This document shows, piece by piece, positions 42,855 to 51,466 of a DNA stretch of 64,000 nt. Location of the stretch: positions 1 to 64,000 of the forward strand of contig JAHDPO010000022.1 in NCBI GenBank assembly GCA_018434325.1, written 5' to 3'. The notes beneath the pieces are model-generated. The model ran no database searches and was not told the DNA's origin. It was given only the letters and a program-made list of their open reading frames with translations. The stretch comes from Clostridia bacterium. GTDB lineage: Bacteria > Bacillota > Peptococcia > DRI-13 > UBA5745. A program made the position numbers and the translations under genes. Position 1 is the first letter of the stretch. Every line of letters starts with the position of its first letter.

Positions 42855-44477
42855 ATGAAAAAGGAAAGTCCAAAGTTCAATTACGATTATATCGTTATTG
42901 GCATAACGGCAATCATTTTCCTGGGTGTGTTTATTTTCAGCCAAGTCAATGAAGCGGGCTTTATGTCCTCAATTAACCGTATTCTCAATTTCCTGTATGA
43001 AAACCTGGGGTGGTTATTCAACCTGGCTACCCTCTTTGCCATTGCCTTGTGTGCCTTTTTTCTTTTCAGCAAATACGGCAGAATCAGAATCGGCGGCAAG
43101 GACGCCAAGCCTGAGTTTAGTAAATTTGTATGGTGGGCTATTTCTCTTTGCTCCGGCATGGGTATGGGCATCGTCTTTTTTCCGCCGGCTGAGGTTATTG
43201 AGTATGCTTTCCGGCCGGCAACCAATATTGTCCTGGAAGCTGGCTCCTATCAGGCTATAGTCTGGGGTATGGAGCAAACCATGATGCATTGGAGTCTGAC
43301 TCTTTATGGCGTGTACACTTTGGGCGGGCTGGTGGCAGCTTATGCATTTTTTAACCTGAAACAGCCCTTCAGTGTTACTTCTACGCTATATCCGGCTTTT
43401 GACAGCAAAGTATATAAGTTTCGCAGCTGGATTGACGGTCTGGTCAATTTCGCGGTTGTGGGCGGCGTGGCTGGTTCCTTCGGCTACGGTATTCTGCAGG
43501 TTTCCGACGGCCTCAATCAGGTGATGGGCCTGCCTAAGGATGCTATGGCTTACATCATGATAACCATAGTAGTCACCCTGGTCTCTACGATTACCAGCGT
43601 TACCGGCCTCAAAAAAGGTATTCAGTGGCTGGGGGACAACAATGCCAAGCTATTCATTGTTCTGCTGGCCTTTGTGGCGATTTTTGGCCCTACTGTTTTC
43701 TCACTGAATTTGGGTGTAGAATCAACCGGCAGTATGATTGCCAACTTCTTTAAGAATATGACCCAGACTGAGCCTTTGGGCGGCAGCGGCAAATGGTCGA
43801 TTTGGTGGAACTGGCTATGGTACATTGACTTCTTTATCTTTGCTCCGATTACCGGTCTCTTCCTGGCCCGCCTGGCCAAGGGGCGGACTCTCCGGGAATT
43901 CGTTACCGTAAATATGATTGCTCCCGGTCTCTTTTGCATAATCTGGACCTGGCTGTTTGGCGGCCTGGCGGCTCATTCTCAGCTTACCGGTATATTGGAT
44001 GTCAACGCGCTGATGTTAGCGCGGGGTACCGAAGCTGTTATGCTGGCCCTTTTCGATCTGATGCCCTTCTCCCAGATTACCAAAGTCTTTATGATGATCA
44101 TTGTACTGATTTCTTTCATTACCTTGGTCAACGCTACGATCAACACTGTCTCTAAAATGAGTATTAAAACCACCAGCCGGGACGAGGAAGAAGCTGATCC
44201 TCCTAAAGGCATCCAAATCTTCTGGGGCGTTCTTATCGGCGGCGTTTCCCTGTTGTTCCTGCTGGCCGGCGGCCTTGACGGCGCCAAAGCCGTTAAAATG
44301 CTGGTTGGCGTTCCCATCGTATTTGTGGAAGTGATTGCCGGTGTCGGCCTGCTCAATTTGTTCATCAAGAAAAGGTATGTTGAGGTTGAAGAACTGGAAG
44401 GGGGAGCTCCCCTTGCAGAGGCTGCTGTGACAAAAGCCGCTGCAACACAAGCTGCCGCCGAGGTTGAGAGCCTGTAG
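42855..44477 (+). CDS. BCCT-family transporter (betaine/carnitine/choline type)
   Basis: A 540-residue membrane transporter with about 12 transmembrane helices, for uptake of quaternary-ammonium compounds. Family features are the Gly-rich GMGMGIVFFPPAEVIEYAF, WGMEQTMMHWSLTLYGVYTL and WNWLWYIDFFIFAPITGLFL. Helix 8 aromatic residues that bind the trimethylammonium group are within this last region. ATG 42855 behind GAGGAGGAAG is preferred to a start 33 codons upstream that overlaps the AcnX small subunit. It probably imports the substrate of the adjacent MttB-family enzyme. Confidence 0.92.
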   Translation: MKKESPKFNYDYIVIGITAIIFLGVFIFSQVNEAGFMSSINRILNFLYENLGWLFNLATLFAIALCAFFLFSKYGRIRIGGKDAKPEFSKFVWWAISLCSGMGMGIVFFPPAEVIEYAFRPATNIVLEAGSYQAIVWGMEQTMMHWSLTLYGVYTLGGLVAAYAFFNLKQPFSVTSTLYPAFDSKVYKFRSWIDGLVNFAVVGGVAGSFGYGILQVSDGLNQVMGLPKDAMAYIMITIVVTLVSTITSVTGLKKGIQWLGDNNAKLFIVLLAFVAIFGPTVFSLNLGVESTGSMIANFFKNMTQTEPLGGSGKWSIWWNWLWYIDFFIFAPITGLFLARLAKGRTLREFVTVNMIAPGLFCIIWTWLFGGLAAHSQLTGILDVNALMLARGTEAVMLALFDLMPFSQITKVFMMIIVLISFITLVNATINTVSKMSIKTTSRDEEEADPPKGIQIFWGVLIGGVSLLFLLAGGLDGAKAVKMLVGVPIVFVEVIAGVGLLNLFIKKRYVEVEELEGGAPLAEAAVTKAAATQAAAEVESL

Positions 44478-44511
44478 CCGCCGGATGCATCGGTAAAATA
44501 AGGAGGCAAGT

Positions 44512-45915
44512 ATGAAAGTAAAGGGTAATTTCCTGGCTAAGGAAGAAGTTGAAAAAATTCACGAGCTGTCTGTCAAGGTGCTGGCGGAGCAGGGCGTGGA
44601 ATTTGAAGACCCCATTGCTGTCGAGCTGTTCAAAAAACAGGGTGCAAAGGTCAATGGAGCCATCGTATATATTGACGAGGCTATGCTGAAAAATGCCCTG
44701 AGCGGCGTTCCGGAAGTTTTTGAGATTCATGGCAGAAATGGCAAGAAAGTTCTTATCGGCAAGGAGCATACGGTGATTGCTCCCGTTTCCGGCCCCTTGT
44801 ACGTCAGAAGAGGCGACGATCTCCACCGCAATACGGCGGAAGACTATAAGAACTTTCAAAAAATGCACCACAGCAGCAAGGTCATGGATATGCTGAATCC
44901 TAATCTGATTGAACCTTCCGATATCGAGAGAGAGGTGGTTCGCAATTATCAGATGGCTGTCTGCTTGAAATATACGGATAAACCTCTCATCGGTCTGACC
45001 ACATCTCCCGAGGATACCGTCAACAGTATTGAAATGCTTCAGCGCTTTTACGGTACCAAGGAGAACGTAACGCTGGGGATCATCAGCGTTATTTCTCCAT
45101 TGAAATATGACGAGACAATGCTGACTGCCGTGCGTTTGTACGCTGAGCGCCGGCAGCCGCTGATGTTTGCCTGCTGCTCCCTTCCCGGCGCTACCAGCCC
45201 CGTGAGCCTCTTTGGCACCATGGTCGTCAATAATGCTGAGATTTTGGCGGGTATCGTTTACGCTCAGCTGCTCCAGCCCGGTTTACCCGTTTTATATGGC
45301 AATACTACGGGCAGCTGCGATTTGCGTTTTGTCACTCCGGCTATCGGCGCCCCGGAGACAGCTTTGTTTATCTATGCTTCGGCGGCTTTGGCGCAGTATT
45401 ACAATATCCCCTGCCGCACCGGCGGCGCCCTTTCCGACGCCAAAACCGTTGACTGGCAGGCCGGCATTGAATCCGTAATGACGATGCTGCCCTCGCTGAT
45501 GTCCAGCAGCAACTTTATTCTCCATGGCTGCGGCGTTATGGACTCTTTCAATACCATCAGCTATGAAAAGTACATTCTTGACGAACAAAACATCGAAATG
45601 ATCCGTAAGATTGTCAAAGGCATCAGCTTCGGTGATGTGGAAGAAGAGTACGCCAACATTGCTGAGGTTGGACCCGGAGGACAATATCTTCAGACGATGC
45701 ACACGGCAATGAAGCTGTCCGAAGAACTCTATACACCGAAGTTCCTGCACAAAATGGGCTACGATTCCTGGAAAAATGCCGGGGCCAAAACGGTGACGGA
45801 CCTTGCTCTTTGCGAGGTTGACCGCCGCATTGAGAGCTATGTACCTTTGGACATGTCTCCCGAACAGGAGCAGATATTACGGAGCTATATCGGCGATTTG
45901 GTTGATACCATCTAA
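44512..45915 (+). CDS. MttB-family (non-pyrrolysine) corrinoid-dependent methyltransferase 1
   Basis: A 467-residue trimethylamine-methyltransferase-family protein (COG5598 type). The gene has no internal amber codon, so it belongs to the pyrrolysine-free branch whose members demethylate glycine betaine, proline betaine, carnitine or related amines onto a corrinoid protein. Motifs are VKVLAEQGVEFEDP, GKEHTVIAPVSGPLYVRRGD, YGNTTGSCDLRFVTPAIGAP and SSSNFILHGCGVMDSF. ATG 44512 follows AAGGAGG. Its position between a BCCT carrier and RidA suggests a betaine of an amino acid handled by AcnX. The corrinoid partners are encoded about 5 kb away on the other strand. Confidence 0.9.
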   Translation: MKVKGNFLAKEEVEKIHELSVKVLAEQGVEFEDPIAVELFKKQGAKVNGAIVYIDEAMLKNALSGVPEVFEIHGRNGKKVLIGKEHTVIAPVSGPLYVRRGDDLHRNTAEDYKNFQKMHHSSKVMDMLNPNLIEPSDIEREVVRNYQMAVCLKYTDKPLIGLTTSPEDTVNSIEMLQRFYGTKENVTLGIISVISPLKYDETMLTAVRLYAERRQPLMFACCSLPGATSPVSLFGTMVVNNAEILAGIVYAQLLQPGLPVLYGNTTGSCDLRFVTPAIGAPETALFIYASAALAQYYNIPCRTGGALSDAKTVDWQAGIESVMTMLPSLMSSSNFILHGCGVMDSFNTISYEKYILDEQNIEMIRKIVKGISFGDVEEEYANIAEVGPGGQYLQTMHTAMKLSEELYTPKFLHKMGYDSWKNAGAKTVTDLALCEVDRRIESYVPLDMSPEQEQILRSYIGDLVDTI

Positions 45916-45952
45916 CATTTCCATTTTCAAAAGATAAGAGTGAGGTTCGATT

Positions 45953-46381
45953 ATGAAATTTAAATTCACTTCGCCTTGCGGATATATCCCGGCTCCTGCC
46001 GTTTCTCAAGTCATAGTCAGTGGTAAGCACGCTTACCTGTCCGGTCAAATCTCATATGATCCTGCGACTGGAGAATATCCTCATGACAGCATGGCTGCAC
46101 AGACAAGCCGTATTCTGGAAAACATGCAGGGGGTTTTGGAAGATTTAGGCCTATCCATGAAAGATGTTGTAAAGTGTAATGTTTTTATATCTTCTATGGA
46201 GTATTTCGCAGAGATGGATGAGGTTTATCGTCGTTTCTTTGGAGAGCAGACTCCCCCGGCCCGTCAGACGGTTACCGCAGGCCTATGGGACAATCTTGAC
46301 ATTGAGATCAGTGCCGAGGTGATATCCGACCAGGACATCCTGCCGAAAAACCCCGATTACATTGTGAACAGCACATCCTAA
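45953..46381 (+). CDS. RidA/YjgF-family enamine/imine deaminase
   Basis: A 142-residue RidA-type protein, which hydrolyses reactive 2-imino or enamine acids to keto acids and ammonia. The conserved Arg is in TPPARQTVTAGL, near residue 105. Other family positions are AYLSGQISYDP and VKCNVFISSMEYFAEM, and a Glu lies near the end in IEISAEVI. In the AcnX/MttB operon it would resolve the enamine or imine formed when a hydroxylated amino acid is dehydrated. It is the last gene before a terminator. Confidence 0.88.
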   Translation: MKFKFTSPCGYIPAPAVSQVIVSGKHAYLSGQISYDPATGEYPHDSMAAQTSRILENMQGVLEDLGLSMKDVVKCNVFISSMEYFAEMDEVYRRFFGEQTPPARQTVTAGLWDNLDIEISAEVISDQDILPKNPDYIVNSTS

Positions 46382-46417
46382 AGCAGGAATGCTACAACCC
46401 AATAAGTATTCACATCA

Positions 46418-46457
46418 AAATAGGGGGCTGCCGCAAATTTGCGGTAACCCCCTATTT
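46418..46457. terminator. Bidirectional intrinsic terminator
   Basis: AAATAGGGGG and CCCCCTATTT enclose an inner CCGCAAATTTGCGG stem. It ends the AcnX-BCCT-MttB-RidA operon and also faces the convergent transporter gene. Confidence 0.88.
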
Positions 46458-46601
46458 CCAAGTACGTATTAAGATGTTTATCGTATACCTATCGGCGGAG
46501 AAGAGAGAGGGGGATGGCTGCTTGGCTCAGGAGCAGCCATCCATGCATTATTGGTCTTTCCCGCAATAGGATCGGCCACAGGGGTCCGGATAAGGATTGG
46601 C

Positions 46602-48155
46602 TTAGGCGGCTTTCTTAGCTGAGGAATCCTGCAGCTTGTAGAAGCGCCGGCCGGCTTTGGCAAGCAGCTCGAAGAACTCCTGAGAATCCGCCGCATCCTG
46701 CTTGGTAAACAGGCTGATGCCAAACATGCAGACGGTGGAGCCCAGCATACCGATGGCGCCGTACCAGGTGCCACCACTGTTCCAGACGAAGTAAGTCATA
46801 AGCACCAGCACGGTGCCGACGATGGAGGAAACGATGGCCGCCTGTTTCGTTGCTCTCTTCCAATAAATGCCGAAAACCAGCACCGGGAAAAGAGGCATAA
46901 CGATGGCGATGGAGAACATAATCAAGGTGAAGATCAGCTCCGGCGGGTTGATAGCCAAAGCGATGGAGCCCAAGCCCAAAACGGCGATGATCACCCGGTT
47001 GACTGTGGTTTCCTTTTCCTTAGGCACATTGATTTTGAAAGTGTTCTTGATCAGGTCGGTGGAGACGATGGCAGAGGCTACGGTAAGGAAAGCGTTGGCC
47101 GTAGACAGACCCACAGCGCAGGCGCCGACGAAGAAACCGATCATCAGGAAAACGGCTAAGCTGGGACTATAGGCCACAACGAAATTATGGATCATATAAG
47201 GAATGATCAATTCGCTGTCGGAGTTGGCCAGGTTATTGACCAGGGCCAAGCCCACCAGACCGATGAACATGGTGCCTGTCCAAACAATAGCCTGCAGGAT
47301 CGGCGTAAAGTAGGACAACCGCCGCTGAGCTTTCAGATTGTCGCCGAAATACCCGGAGCGGACAAAGACGTGAGGCAGCATGATGGTCCAGCCAATGGCG
47401 CAGGAGAAGGGATAGCCAAAGCGTCCGCTATAGGGTACCCAACCGCTGGGGCCAGGATAGGAGAAGAAGGTGGGGGTGTTGGCTTTGAGAGTAGCCAAAG
47501 CCGCACTCAGAGAGCCGCCGAAGCCCACGATGAGGCAGGCGATAACGATAGCCCAGAGCAGGCAGATAAAGATCAGACCTTGAATGGTGTCGGCCATGGC
47601 GGCAGATTTGACGCCGCCGATGCAGACGAAGACGGTCATGATCAGGCCCACTACGATGACGGCAGTCTGGTAATTGATGTTGCCATCGGTAGCGTACTGG
47701 GCCGCCTGGGCAATAGCCACCAAAACGGAAGAAATATAAGGGAAGGAAGCTCCCAAAAAGATAAGACCTAAAACGGTAGTCAGAGCAGGGCTCTTGAACC
47801 GTTCAAAATAGAAGTCTGCCGGCGTGGAGAAAGTACCGCCTTTAACCTGGTTGATTAACCAGACTTTATTCATGGTGAAATGAGCAATGATGGGGAACAG
47901 GGGAATGTAGCTCATTTCCGACAGCCAATAGCCTAAGCCGCCGCGATAGTAGGCGCCGGGGCCGGCGAAGAAGACCCAGGTGCTCATCAAGGAGGCAATG
48001 TAAGTCATGACCAAAACCGGCCAAGCTACGGAAGCGGTGAGCAGGCTGCCGCCCTGGCTCTGACGGCGCTCCTGGATCGTAACGTAAGAAGCTACGCTGA
48101 TGAGGAAGCACATGTAACAGGCAAAAGCAATCCAAATAACGGTTGGGCTCAACAT
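46602..48155 (-). CDS. Sodium:solute symporter (SSS family)
   Basis: A 517-residue integral membrane symporter with about 13 transmembrane helices, coupling Na+ to uptake of an organic solute. Typical regions are SLMSTWVFFAGPGAYYRGGL (helix 2), VGACAVGLSTANAFLTVASA (helix 9) and PLFPVLVFGIYWKRATKQAA. It starts three bases after a small membrane protein and is the last gene of the minus-strand MttB/corrinoid operon, so a methylated amine is a likely substrate. Confidence 0.9.
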   Translation of the reverse strand: MLSPTVIWIAFACYMCFLISVASYVTIQERRQSQGGSLLTASVAWPVLVMTYIASLMSTWVFFAGPGAYYRGGLGYWLSEMSYIPLFPIIAHFTMNKVWLINQVKGGTFSTPADFYFERFKSPALTTVLGLIFLGASFPYISSVLVAIAQAAQYATDGNINYQTAVIVVGLIMTVFVCIGGVKSAAMADTIQGLIFICLLWAIVIACLIVGFGGSLSAALATLKANTPTFFSYPGPSGWVPYSGRFGYPFSCAIGWTIMLPHVFVRSGYFGDNLKAQRRLSYFTPILQAIVWTGTMFIGLVGLALVNNLANSDSELIIPYMIHNFVVAYSPSLAVFLMIGFFVGACAVGLSTANAFLTVASAIVSTDLIKNTFKINVPKEKETTVNRVIIAVLGLGSIALAINPPELIFTLIMFSIAIVMPLFPVLVFGIYWKRATKQAAIVSSIVGTVLVLMTYFVWNSGGTWYGAIGMLGSTVCMFGISLFTKQDAADSQEFFELLAKAGRRFYKLQDSSAKKAA

Positions 48156-48158
48156 GGG

Positions 48159-48374
48159 CTATTCCTCCTTCTCGTCTTGGTCTCTGAGCTTGTATTCGCT
48201 ATAGACCTTGGTCATGCCGGCATAGCAAAGAATCCATAAGGGCACTACGGTTAATATGCCGTGGATACCCATGCCCCGGGCGTCCAAAAGAGCGGGGACG
48301 CCGGGGAGGTTGTATAGCACATAAAACAGGGCTGTAGCAAGGAGCCAAATCATTTCTGTTTTTGTGACCTTCAT
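48159..48374 (-). CDS. Small membrane protein, DUF3311-like partner of the symporter
   Basis: A 71-residue protein with two predicted transmembrane helices (about 8-26 and 38-56) and a charged C-terminus KVYSEYKLRDQDEKEE. Small subunits of this size (DUF3311) are commonly encoded just before SSS symporters. ATG 48374 has AAGGAGG upstream. It ends three bases before the symporter start. Confidence 0.78.
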   Translation of the reverse strand: MKVTKTEMIWLLATALFYVLYNLPGVPALLDARGMGIHGILTVVPLWILCYAGMTKVYSEYKLRDQDEKEE

Positions 48375-48447
48375 ATTATTACTGTCCTCCTTAAATTAAA
48401 GCCTTGTGAGCTTTGGAGTGTCAAATATGCCTCTGCGATGGTTGACT

Positions 48448-49890
48448 TTAGCCTTTAATTAAAGCTTTATGAGCTTTGGCCAGGGCTTCATCAATAGCCT
48501 TGATCTTGTCTTCGGTGAGATCGATTTTAACAGGCTTAGCTACCAGCTCGTTATAGCGATCCAGAGCCTGATCCAGCAAGGTTTTCTTGCCGGCCTGCTC
48601 CCATTTGGCCATGCCGTCCCGGTTAAACATCAAGGGGCGATGGGGCTCAGTGAAGTGCCGCATGGTATGATCGCTCAAGATAAAGCCGGCTTTGTCGTCG
48701 CCGTTCATAATCTCATTGTAACCCAAGGTCTCGTCGCTGATTTCCAGGCCTCTGCGGAGACGATGGGCAATGCCAAAAATCTCATTGTCAATGATCAACT
48801 GCAGGGGGCTGATGGTTTTGGCTGTTTCCAGCTGGCCGGCGCCGCCCAATACGCTGGCGTCGGACATAGCCATCATATGGATCAAGGAGGTGCGCTCGAT
48901 CATGTTCTGTTCGTCGATGACCAGGCTGTCGGTACCGGTGCCGTAGGAATGAGCGCGGATATTGTAGCCCTGCTCAAAGAGCTGCATGCAAATCAGGCGG
49001 GCCATGGTGATTTCCGTATTAGACTGCAGGGTGTAGGTGGTCATCATATCCATGGAGAAGAGCAGAGTGGTGGCAATAACCGGCGTGCCGGGGTTGAGCA
49101 GCTGGATCATGATGATCATGGCCAGAACTTCGGCGCAGGCTACTAAAGCGGTACCCTGAGAAGTGACCGGTGTATTGGCGCCGGCAGTAGGCAGGGAACA
49201 AGGCTGCACAGGCAGGCCGGCTTTAGCGCAGCGGTAAATAACTTCGGCGTCCATGCGCTTGTAGGTCAAGACAGGTACGCCACAGGCGATGAAGCTGACG
49301 ATGGGGCGTTTTTGCAGGTTTTCCAGGCCGCCGACGGCTGCTGCCGCGATATCGATGAGGTGCTGGACGTTTTCTGCTTCATAAGGCTGGATCCAGATGT
49401 GCTTTTTGCTGTGCTTCAGCACCTGAGCCAGAGTGGAGACGTCGATGGCTTCTACAGGCACTTCCTCGCCGGAGGTGGAGGGCAGGGTGCAGTAGTTGAC
49501 GTTTTCCATAACGTTGATCAACTGAGTCCACTCGGCAACCTCATCCAAGGTGATGTAATGGGTATCATTTTTGGTATCCACATAATTCATGGCGCCGGTG
49601 TTGGTGCGCACATAGAAATCACCGGTGGGATGGGGGAACTTCAGATCATGCTCGCCGGAGGGAGAGGCCAGAGTGAATTCTGCCGGTATGGCAGCCACAG
49701 CCTTTTTGATCAGATCTTTGCTGAATTTAACATTGTGGCCGTTTACTTCCGCACCTTTGGCGGCCAGCTCGGCTACTAACTCCGGATGATCCACTTCAAT
49801 ACCCCGGATAGAGAGAAGATCCTCCACCCGGTTTTTCATCAGTTCCATTTCCTGATTGGTCATTACGTTATATTTGATTCTTCCTTGCAT
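48448..49890 (-). CDS. MttB-family (non-pyrrolysine) corrinoid-dependent methyltransferase 2
   Basis: A 480-residue MttB-family methyltransferase with no internal amber codon. Recognisable regions are RVEDLLSIRGIEVDHPE, GDFYVRTNTGAMNYVDTKND, CSLPTAGANTPVTSQGTALV and DASVLGGAGQLETAKTISP. It follows two corrinoid protein genes (15-base gap) and precedes the symporter pair, making a complete demethylation-plus-import operon. It is clearly diverged from the copy at 44512 and therefore probably has a different substrate. Confidence 0.9.
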   Translation of the reverse strand: MQGRIKYNVMTNQEMELMKNRVEDLLSIRGIEVDHPELVAELAAKGAEVNGHNVKFSKDLIKKAVAAIPAEFTLASPSGEHDLKFPHPTGDFYVRTNTGAMNYVDTKNDTHYITLDEVAEWTQLINVMENVNYCTLPSTSGEEVPVEAIDVSTLAQVLKHSKKHIWIQPYEAENVQHLIDIAAAAVGGLENLQKRPIVSFIACGVPVLTYKRMDAEVIYRCAKAGLPVQPCSLPTAGANTPVTSQGTALVACAEVLAMIIMIQLLNPGTPVIATTLLFSMDMMTTYTLQSNTEITMARLICMQLFEQGYNIRAHSYGTGTDSLVIDEQNMIERTSLIHMMAMSDASVLGGAGQLETAKTISPLQLIIDNEIFGIAHRLRRGLEISDETLGYNEIMNGDDKAGFILSDHTMRHFTEPHRPLMFNRDGMAKWEQAGKKTLLDQALDRYNELVAKPVKIDLTEDKIKAIDEALAKAHKALIKG

Positions 49891-49905
49891 ATCAGACTCC
49901 CCTTT

Positions 49906-50538
49906 CTAGGCTACGAAATCTTTGGCCAACCGGGCGGCTTCGGCTGCATCGGCGGCAAAGCAGTCGGCGCCGATTTTGTCTGCCCAGGCCTGATTGATGG
50001 GAGCGCCGCCCACCATGACTTTGACGGAATCGCGGATGCCGGCTTCCGTTAAGGCGGCAATAATGTTTTTCTGCTCGTACATAGTTGTGGTTAAAAGGGC
50101 GGCCAGGCCGATGACATCGGCATTATGCTCTTTTACGGCAGCTACGAATTTTTCTGCGGATACGTCGGTACCCAGGTCGATAACCTTGATGCCGGCACTG
50201 CTCATCATCAGCGCTACCAGGTTTTTGCCGATATCGTGAAGGTCGCCTTTAACGGTGCCCAGCACGGCTGTTCCTTTAGTGGTAATGCCGCCTTCCAGCA
50301 TCAGAGGCTTAATTACGTCCACACCTGCGTTCATGGCTTTAGCTGCCATCAAGACATTCGGTACGAAGACCTCGTTTTTGGCGAAGCGCTCACCAATAAT
50401 ATTGATACCGCACATCAAGCCGTTATCCAGGATATCCTGGGCGGAAAGACCCTGATTTACTGCCTCTTGGGTCTTTTCTGTTATTTTCATAAAATTACCG
50501 GCGATCACCAGATCGCTAAGCTCCTGCAAAATGCTCAT
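49906..50538 (-). CDS. Corrinoid (B12-binding) protein, MtbC/MtgC-like 2
   Basis: A 210-residue methyl-carrier corrinoid protein. A helical cap domain (1-90) is followed by a Rossmann B12 domain with the cobalt-ligating His101 in VKGDLHDIGKNLVALMM, then LTTTMYEQ and VMVGGAPINQAWADKIGAD. It accepts a methyl group from an MttB-family enzyme as methyl-Co(III). It lies three bases after the other corrinoid gene, from which it is clearly diverged. Confidence 0.93.
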   Translation of the reverse strand: MSILQELSDLVIAGNFMKITEKTQEAVNQGLSAQDILDNGLMCGINIIGERFAKNEVFVPNVLMAAKAMNAGVDVIKPLMLEGGITTKGTAVLGTVKGDLHDIGKNLVALMMSSAGIKVIDLGTDVSAEKFVAAVKEHNADVIGLAALLTTTMYEQKNIIAALTEAGIRDSVKVMVGGAPINQAWADKIGADCFAADAAEAARLAKDFVA

Positions 50539-50541
50539 TTG

Positions 50542-51192
50542 TCAACCTTCCTCTCCCCTATTGTTTTGGTAGATGCCCATTACAGTGTCTTTGGCCTCCA
50601 CGGCGCTATCCACGAATACGGCGTTGATTTCCCGGGCAAATTGACTGGTGACGGGGTTGCCCCCCACCAAAATTGTCACGGGCTGGTCAAAATTTGTCTG
50701 CCGGATAGCTTCCACCACTTCCTTCATGTTGGACATAGTGGTAGTTAGCATGGCCGAAATCAGCACCACCGAGGCTTCCGCCTGACGGATACCTTTGATG
50801 AACTCTTCCTTGGTCACGTCCGTGCCCAGATCCAGGACATCAAAACCGGCGCTTTCCAGCATCATTTTGACTAATTGTTTGCCAATATCGTGAATATCAC
50901 CTTTAACCGTGCCGATGACGACTCTGTCCAGCCGGGTGAGCGCCCGGTCTCCCAGATAACTGGCAATCTTGTCCATACCTTTGTTGATGACCCGAGCGGA
51001 CATCAGAATTTCCGGTATGTACTTTTTGCCCTGCCGGTAATCCAGCTCTACCATATCCATACCCGGTACATAACCCCGGCTGATGATTTCCACCGGATTA
51101 TGGCCGGCTTCCAGCATGGTCTGGCAAAGCTCGGTAGCTTTTCCTTCGTCACCGCTTGCTACTGCCTGGGCGATTTCTTCGTATAGGCTCAT
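50542..51192 (-). CDS. Corrinoid (B12-binding) protein, MtbC/MtgC-like 1
   Basis: A 216-residue corrinoid protein with the same two-domain plan. The B12 His is residue 101 in VKGDIHDIGKQLVKMML, with SAMLTTTMSNMKEVVEAIRQ and ILVGGNPVTSQFAREINAVF further on. ATG 51192 is chosen because GGAGGGG precedes it; an in-frame TTG four codons earlier lies inside that ribosome site. It is first in the minus-strand operon, divergent from the PocR-AraC regulator. Confidence 0.93.
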   Translation of the reverse strand: MSLYEEIAQAVASGDEGKATELCQTMLEAGHNPVEIISRGYVPGMDMVELDYRQGKKYIPEILMSARVINKGMDKIASYLGDRALTRLDRVVIGTVKGDIHDIGKQLVKMMLESAGFDVLDLGTDVTKEEFIKGIRQAEASVVLISAMLTTTMSNMKEVVEAIRQTNFDQPVTILVGGNPVTSQFAREINAVFVDSAVEAKDTVMGIYQNNRGEEG

Positions 51193-51466
51193 GTTCCCCT
51201 CCAACTCTCTCAGCGCTATCGAGTGGCGTACAAAGCCTCTGAACCATTTGTTCCACTAGTGGTCCTGATGGCATTATCGCTTATTGTCCGATAAAAAACT
51301 AAAATAAATTCCACGAATATTTGTAAATATTAGCACAGCAAATTTTTTGTCAAAAAGCTTTTTGTAAAAAACCATGTTATTAGCGGAGGACGACTATACT
51401 GCAATTTTATTATAATATATAATAGCCTTCAATAGGATCCAGCAAAGGGATAGGAGGCGGATAATT

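Noticed and set aside
44512-49890. Pyrrolysine-containing MttB
   Set aside because: Both MttB-family genes are open without an in-frame TAG, so they belong to the non-pyrrolysine branch.
51193-51466. Cobalamin riboswitch before the corrinoid/MttB operon
   Set aside because: No B12-box-like sequence was found in the gap; only AT-rich DNA and a poor minus-strand promoter with a 15-base spacer.
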